A stretch of DNA of 10,091 bases from Flavobacteriaceae bacterium (GTDB taxonomy: Bacteria; Bacteroidota; Bacteroidia; Flavobacteriales; Flavobacteriaceae), in contig CANJDA010000075.1 of the NCBI GenBank assembly GCA_947472705.1, positions 1 to 10,091 on the forward strand, written 5' to 3'. Positions 6,247 to 10,091 of the stretch are shown here, piece after piece. Position 1 is the first letter of the stretch; each line of letters begins with the position of its first letter. The notes under the pieces were generated by a model, which was not told the DNA's origin, did no database searches, and saw nothing but the letters and a program-made list of their open reading frames with translations. Both the position numbers and the translations under genes were made by a program.

Positions 6247-8097
6247 ATGTCGAGCATAATTCAATTACTTCCTGATCATGTTGCCAATCAAATAGCCGCT
6301 GGTGAGGTAGTGCAACGCCCTGCTTCAGTAGTAAAAGAATTACTCGAAAATGCGGTTGATGCCAAAGCCACCGATATTAAACTCATTATTAAAGACGCTG
6401 GGAAATCACTAATTCAAGTCATTGATAACGGACAAGGAATGAGCGTAACCGATTCGCGTTTGTGTTTTGAACGCCATGCCACTTCCAAAATACGCCAAGC
6501 CGAAGATTTATTTTCATTGCATACTAAAGGATTTCGTGGAGAAGCCTTGGCTTCTATTGCAGCGATTGCTCATGTGGAAATGAAAACCAAGCAAGATCAA
6601 GAAGAGTTGGGAATTCATATTATTATCGAAGGCAGCAAATTTGTGTCACAAGAACCAGCTGTCGTGCCTAAGGGAACTTCCTTTTCTATTAAAAACCTTT
6701 TTTTTAATATACCTGCTCGAAGAAATTTTCTTAAATCAGAAACGGTTGAACAACGCCATATTGTAGATGAATTTCAGCGGGTAGCGATGGCACACCCGAA
6801 TATTCATTTCACCATGTACCACAACGGAAGTGAAATGTTCAATTTGCCAATATCGAATTTCAGACAACGCATTGTCAATATTTTTGCTGGAAAAACCAAT
6901 GAAAAATTAGTTCCTGTAAAAGAAGAAACCGAAATTGTTAATCTGCATGGTTTTATTGGAAAACCTGAATTTTCGAAAAAAAATAGAGGAGAGCAATTCT
7001 TCTTTGTCAATAATCGTTATATCAAAAGTGGGTATTTGCATCATGCCGTAATGGCTGCTTATGAAGGTTTACTAAAAGATGGTGCACAGCCGAGTTATTT
7101 TTTGTACTTAGAAGTACCACCACACACGATTGATATTAATATTCATCCCACGAAAACCGAAATTAAGTTTGATGATGAACATGCCTTATACGCTATTTTG
7201 CGTTCGGCTATCAAGCACAGTTTAGGACAATTTAATGTTTCACCAGTATTAGATTTTGACCGCGACCCTAATTTAGACACGCCTTATCAATACCAGCACA
7301 AAGAAGCCGAATATCCTACAGTACAAGTGGATAGTAATTTCAATCCGTTTGCGAATGAGAAGTCAACTAAATCTTTTGCTTCCTCTTCAAATTACAGAAA
7401 GCAAGAGGTTCAAGCAAATTGGGAAAGTTTGTATGTAGGTTTAAAACAAGCCGGACAAGAAATTACTGAAATAACTTTTGAAAATGATGCCGTTTCCTCT
7501 TCACTATTTGAAGAAACAGAAATTGAGCAAGAGGTAAAACGCACCTATCAAATTCATAAAAAATATATCGTTAGCCCTATCAAATCGGGAATGGTAGTTA
7601 TTAATCAAAAACGGGCTCACGAGCGTGTATTGTATGAAGCCTTTCTAACTAGCATGACAGTGCACCAAGCTTCTAGTCAGCAATTGTTATTTCCGTTGCA
7701 GTTGTTTTATTCTTCGGCTGAAATGGAATTGTTGTCCGAATTAAAAACTTCGCTTGAAAATACCGGTTTTGTTTTTGAAGCAATAAATGAAGATAACATC
7801 CTTATTTCAGGTTTGCCTGTCAATGTAACCGAAAGTGAAATTTCTATCGTTTTGGAAGAGTTATTGAGTGATTTACAAGATGAAATTCCGGATAGTAGTT
7901 TTTGTCAGAATGACACCATCGCCAAGTCGATGGCGCGAAGTTTGGCCGTAAAAACCGGAACCTATTTAACCGAAAAAGAACAAGAAAACTTGGTGCACAA
8001 CCTTTTTGCCTGCAAAGAGCCGAATGTATCTCCATTTCAAAAACCTACATTCATCACAATTAGTGTTGAAGATTTAGATAAAAAATTTAGCGTATGA
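6247..8097 (+). CDS. mutL: DNA mismatch repair protein MutL, with degenerate endonuclease site
   Basis: The 616-residue protein has the normal MutL length. The N-terminal GHKL ATPase is intact: NQIAAGEVVQRPASVVKELLENAVDA (14-39) with catalytic E31 and Mg-binding N35, DNGQGM (60-65), RHATSKI (76-82) and the ATP-lid TKGFRGEALASIAA (93-106). The transducer domain has FFNIPARRNFLKS (152-164) and the late DINIHPTKTEIKF (296-308). A poorly conserved linker spans about 335-430. The C-terminal dimerisation domain starts near 433. Where endonuclease MutLs have DQHAxxExxxxE, this one has NQKRAHERVLYE (453-464); the CPHGRP zinc motif is SPFQKP (595-600), and the expected Cys near 564 is missing. A clamp-binding-like QQLLFPL (478-484) remains. 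It should therefore act as a nucleotide-gated matchmaker after MutS but probably does not nick DNA itself. The stop overlaps the next gene's start (ATGA). Confidence 0.96.
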   Translation: MSSIIQLLPDHVANQIAAGEVVQRPASVVKELLENAVDAKATDIKLIIKDAGKSLIQVIDNGQGMSVTDSRLCFERHATSKIRQAEDLFSLHTKGFRGEALASIAAIAHVEMKTKQDQEELGIHIIIEGSKFVSQEPAVVPKGTSFSIKNLFFNIPARRNFLKSETVEQRHIVDEFQRVAMAHPNIHFTMYHNGSEMFNLPISNFRQRIVNIFAGKTNEKLVPVKEETEIVNLHGFIGKPEFSKKNRGEQFFFVNNRYIKSGYLHHAVMAAYEGLLKDGAQPSYFLYLEVPPHTIDINIHPTKTEIKFDDEHALYAILRSAIKHSLGQFNVSPVLDFDRDPNLDTPYQYQHKEAEYPTVQVDSNFNPFANEKSTKSFASSSNYRKQEVQANWESLYVGLKQAGQEITEITFENDAVSSSLFEETEIEQEVKRTYQIHKKYIVSPIKSGMVVINQKRAHERVLYEAFLTSMTVHQASSQQLLFPLQLFYSSAEMELLSELKTSLENTGFVFEAINEDNILISGLPVNVTESEISIVLEELLSDLQDEIPDSSFCQNDTIAKSMARSLAVKTGTYLTEKEQENLVHNLFACKEPNVSPFQKPTFITISVEDLDKKFSV

Positions 8098-8873
8098 TGC
8101 GAATGACCGATACTGTTAAGCAGTTACTGATTATCAATATTATATTTTACATAGGTTCCAATTTTGTTGGAGATATGGCTTACCAACTTTTTTCAATGTA
8201 TTATCCCGGTAACCCTAATTTTAAGGCTTGGCAACCGCTAACCAGCATGTTTATGCATGCACCAGTTTATGGTAATGGTAGCTCTGCGGGTATTATGCAT
8301 ATTGTCTTCAACATGTTTGCTTTGGTTTCTTTCGGCTCTGCTTTGGAACATTATTGGGGAGCCAAGAAGTTTATCTTTTTCTATATTTCATGCGGATTGG
8401 GAGCGGCTTTATTACATACAGGGTTTAACTATTTTGAATACCATCAAGCACTGGAAGCTTTGCAAAATGCACATGCTTCTACTACAGATATTGCCGCTAT
8501 TTTAAAAGAAGGTAAATATAACAATAGTCTTGCTCAACAAGTACCGTTATCAACAATTGAGCAATTGTATTTTTCGTTTAATGGTACTTCTTTAGGTGCT
8601 TCGGGAGCTATTTACGGATTATTGACTGCTTTTGCTTTTATGTTTCCTATGGCTGAATTGGGGATTATGTTTATTCCGATTCCAATAAAAGCTAAATATT
8701 TTGTACCTGGATTATTAGCGGTAGATTTATTTTTAGGTTTTAAAGGTAGCTCTCTTTTTGGAAGTGGTGGAACAGGAATAGCTCACTTTGCCCATGTTGG
8801 AGGAGCTTTAACAGGTTTTATTATGATGTGGTATTGGAAGAAAAATTCATTCAATAAAAACCGTTGGGATTAA
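8094..8873 (+). CDS. Rhomboid family intramembrane serine protease (first of two)
   Basis: The 259-residue integral membrane protein has a six-helix rhomboid core (helices roughly at 11-30, 66-84, 91-111, 167-187, 202-216 and 228-247). Catalytic residues are visible: H69 and N73 in HIVFNMFAL (oxyanion side), nucleophile S170 in LGASGAIYG, and base H234 in AHVGGALTG. Rhomboids cleave transmembrane substrates within or just outside the bilayer; the substrate here is unknown. Between helix 3 and the serine helix is an unusually long polar loop (about 112-160) that should face the periplasm. I chose the ATG at 8094 because it overlaps the mutL stop in ATGA, the usual coupling arrangement. In-frame ATGs at 8097 and 8103 are possible alternatives and change only three residues. 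The second rhomboid gene starts 3 bp after its stop. Confidence 0.94.
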   Translation: MMRMTDTVKQLLIINIIFYIGSNFVGDMAYQLFSMYYPGNPNFKAWQPLTSMFMHAPVYGNGSSAGIMHIVFNMFALVSFGSALEHYWGAKKFIFFYISCGLGAALLHTGFNYFEYHQALEALQNAHASTTDIAAILKEGKYNNSLAQQVPLSTIEQLYFSFNGTSLGASGAIYGLLTAFAFMFPMAELGIMFIPIPIKAKYFVPGLLAVDLFLGFKGSSLFGSGGTGIAHFAHVGGALTGFIMMWYWKKNSFNKNRWD

Positions 8874-8876
8874 ACT

Positions 8877-9743
8877 ATGAACAATATAATTGACGATTTA
8901 AAGTTTCAGTATAAAATAGGTGGCATTGCCAATAAAATGATTTATTGGAATGTGGGAGCTTTTTTAGTGTCGATTATTTTTTTCTACCAATTTAAATTAG
9001 GATTTTTTGCTTATCCTGATTGGTTAGCTGTTTCGTCTGAACCTTCAGCTGTTTTAACAAAACCATGGACTTTATTGTCTTATGCATTTCTTCATTATGG
9101 ATTTATGCATTTGTTCTTTAATATGATGGTGCTAAATTTTGCTAGTCGTTTATTTCTAACCTTTTTTACCCAAAAGCAGTACATAGGAGTATACTTGTTG
9201 AGTGCTATTTTTGCCGGCTTGTGTTTTGTTCTGAGTTTTTATATTTTACATAAATCGTCTTCGATGGTTGGGGCTTCGGCCGCTATCATGGCCTTATTAG
9301 TTGCCACTACAACTTACCAGCCTTTAATGAATATTCGATTACTCTTAATTGGCAATGTAAAGCTTTGGCATATCACAGCAGTCTTATTAATATTAGATTT
9401 ATTACAAATCCAAATCGATAACACTGGCGGACATATTGCGCATTTGAGCGGAGCCTTTTTTGGTTATATTTACATCAAGTTGCTCCAAAGCGGTACCGAT
9501 TTGAGCAGAATAGTGAGTTCTTTTATAGAATTCTTTGTTTCTTTGTTTAACAAAAAAAAATCCACTCCCTTCAAAAGAGTACATGTCAACCCCAAAAAAC
9601 CTACTATTAGAAAAGAAAGTAAAATTGTTGCCAAAGACAAAACCCAGCAACAGATTGACGAGATTTTGGATAAAATCAGCAAATCGGGGTATGACAGCCT
9701 GACTGCCGAAGAGAAAGAATTTCTCTTTAAAGCTGGGAAATAA
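8877..9743 (+). CDS. Rhomboid family intramembrane serine protease with C-terminal DUF6576 tail (second of two)
   Basis: The 288-residue protein is a second rhomboid, clearly different from its neighbour. Its six-helix core spans about 20-203, with H78 and N82 in HLFFNMMVL, nucleophile S134 in MVGASAAIM (GxSx with Ala after the Ser), and base H189 in AHLSGAFFG. After the last helix comes a basic linker (about 226-255, rich in Lys, Arg and Pro) and a short C-terminal module, QQQIDEILDKISKSGYDSL...EEKEFLFKAG (257-287). I recognise this as DUF6576, a small helical domain seen at the end of Bacteroidota rhomboids; its role is unknown. The tail should be cytoplasmic. A nine-base A run (9552-9560) encodes the KKK at the linker start. 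Tandem stop codons TAA TAG (9741-9746) end the gene, and the next ATG follows 8 bp after the TAA. Confidence 0.94.
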   Translation: MNNIIDDLKFQYKIGGIANKMIYWNVGAFLVSIIFFYQFKLGFFAYPDWLAVSSEPSAVLTKPWTLLSYAFLHYGFMHLFFNMMVLNFASRLFLTFFTQKQYIGVYLLSAIFAGLCFVLSFYILHKSSSMVGASAAIMALLVATTTYQPLMNIRLLLIGNVKLWHITAVLLILDLLQIQIDNTGGHIAHLSGAFFGYIYIKLLQSGTDLSRIVSSFIEFFVSLFNKKKSTPFKRVHVNPKKPTIRKESKIVAKDKTQQQIDEILDKISKSGYDSLTAEEKEFLFKAGK

Positions 9744-9751
9744 TAGTGTAA

Positions 9752-10091
9752 ATGAAAAAACTATCGTGGTTTAACAAAGCAATTTTTGGGTTTAATATAG
9801 TAGTAACTGTATTGACGTTTATTGCCTATGTTTTGCCTTTTTTGGCACCTAAATTATTTCCGTTGCTTTCGGTTTTAACACTGATTTTACCGTTGTTCCT
9901 TATCCTAAACGGCTTATTTTTCATCTATTGGTTACTGCAATTAAAAAGACAAGTAATGTTATCTGGGCTAGTGTTATTGCTTGGGATTACTTTTATCAAT
10001 AAATTCTACAAGTTTTCTTCCAATGATATTGAAAAAGAAGAAAAAGACTTTACCGTGATGAGTTATAATGTGCGTCTCTTTAATTTGTTTG
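9752..10091 (+). CDS. Membrane-anchored endonuclease/exonuclease/phosphatase (EEP) family protein, 3' end cut by window edge
   Basis: Only the first 113 codons are present. The N-terminus (MKKLSWFNKAIFGFN) leads into three hydrophobic segments at about 12-31, 36-62 and 67-82, with LQLKRQ as a charged turn between the second and third. After a charged stretch (NDIEKEEKDF, 91-100) the sequence TVMSYNVRLFNLF begins. MSYNVR is the usual first strand of the EEP fold, in which N106 would bind the catalytic metal ion. The family includes nucleases and phosphodiester- or inositol-phosphate-cleaving enzymes, so the substrate cannot be told from this part. The anchor layout suggests that the catalytic domain sits next to the membrane. 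It begins 8 bp after the second rhomboid gene and is probably the fourth gene of the mutL operon. Confidence 0.8.
   Translation, partial: MKKLSWFNKAIFGFNIVVTVLTFIAYVLPFLAPKLFPLLSVLTLILPLFLILNGLFFIYWLLQLKRQVMLSGLVLLLGITFINKFYKFSSNDIEKEEKDFTVMSYNVRLFNLF

Noticed and set aside
6247..8097. mutL as a decaying pseudogene because of its altered C-terminal motifs
   Set aside because: The frame is intact at full length, ATPase motifs are perfect, and the rest of the C-terminal domain including the clamp-type motif is retained.
8257..8505. Plus-strand open frame of 82 codons within the first rhomboid in another frame
   Set aside because: The rhomboid frame carries catalytic motifs throughout this stretch; the alternative frame has no domain or start context.
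9402..9682. Overlapping minus-strand open frames opposite the second rhomboid tail
   Set aside because: They lie antisense to conserved rhomboid and DUF6576 coding sequence, and their composition is explained by that overlap.
1..10091. Mobile element, phage, CRISPR or toxin-antitoxin island
   Set aside because: No transposase, integrase, long terminal inverted repeats, spacer-repeat array or small gene pair is seen; base composition looks even by eye.

Overview
This window reads as a chromosomal segment of a flavobacterium (phylum Bacteroidota, Flavobacterium-like). The evidence is its AT-rich composition, A-rich translation starts without clear Shine-Dalgarno sequences, -7 promoter boxes of the Bacteroidota type (TAnnTTTG), and proteins of flavobacterial type, such as a rhomboid protease with a C-terminal DUF6576 tail. 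Genus-level placement is inference. I see no tRNA, rRNA, CRISPR, insertion sequence or phage gene.

The left half (1-4665) lies on the minus strand. Read in its own direction it begins with recF (recombinational repair), followed by a tightly packed series: an exported rhodanese-thioredoxin fusion, a DUF2461 protein, a family 4 glycosyltransferase, and an AsnB-type glutamine-dependent amidotransferase that runs off the left edge. Gaps after the rhodanese gene are 6, 4 and 0 bp. A -7 box between recF and the rhodanese gene suggests the last four genes have their own promoter. The glycosyltransferase-AsnB pair resembles the edge of a surface-glycan cluster continuing to the left.

A 143-bp divergent promoter region (4666-4808) separates recF from the right half, which is all on the plus strand. 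First comes a two-gene unit: a membrane-anchored TPR protein and ribH (lumazine synthase, riboflavin synthesis), closed by a hairpin terminator. A second unit has its own -7 box: mutL, two consecutive rhomboid intramembrane protease genes of different architecture, and the start of a membrane-anchored endonuclease/exonuclease/phosphatase-family gene that runs off the right edge. mutL and the first rhomboid gene overlap at ATGA, and the following gaps are 3 and 8 bp, so these four genes are very probably co-transcribed.

Most of the window is conserved housekeeping content and I do not see a clear new multi-gene system. The points most worth a second look are a MutL that keeps its ATPase and a candidate clamp-binding motif but has lost the recognisable endonuclease and zinc-site residues, the paired rhomboids behind it, the periplasmic rhodanese-thioredoxin fusion, and a 7-bp-periodic leader just before mutL.
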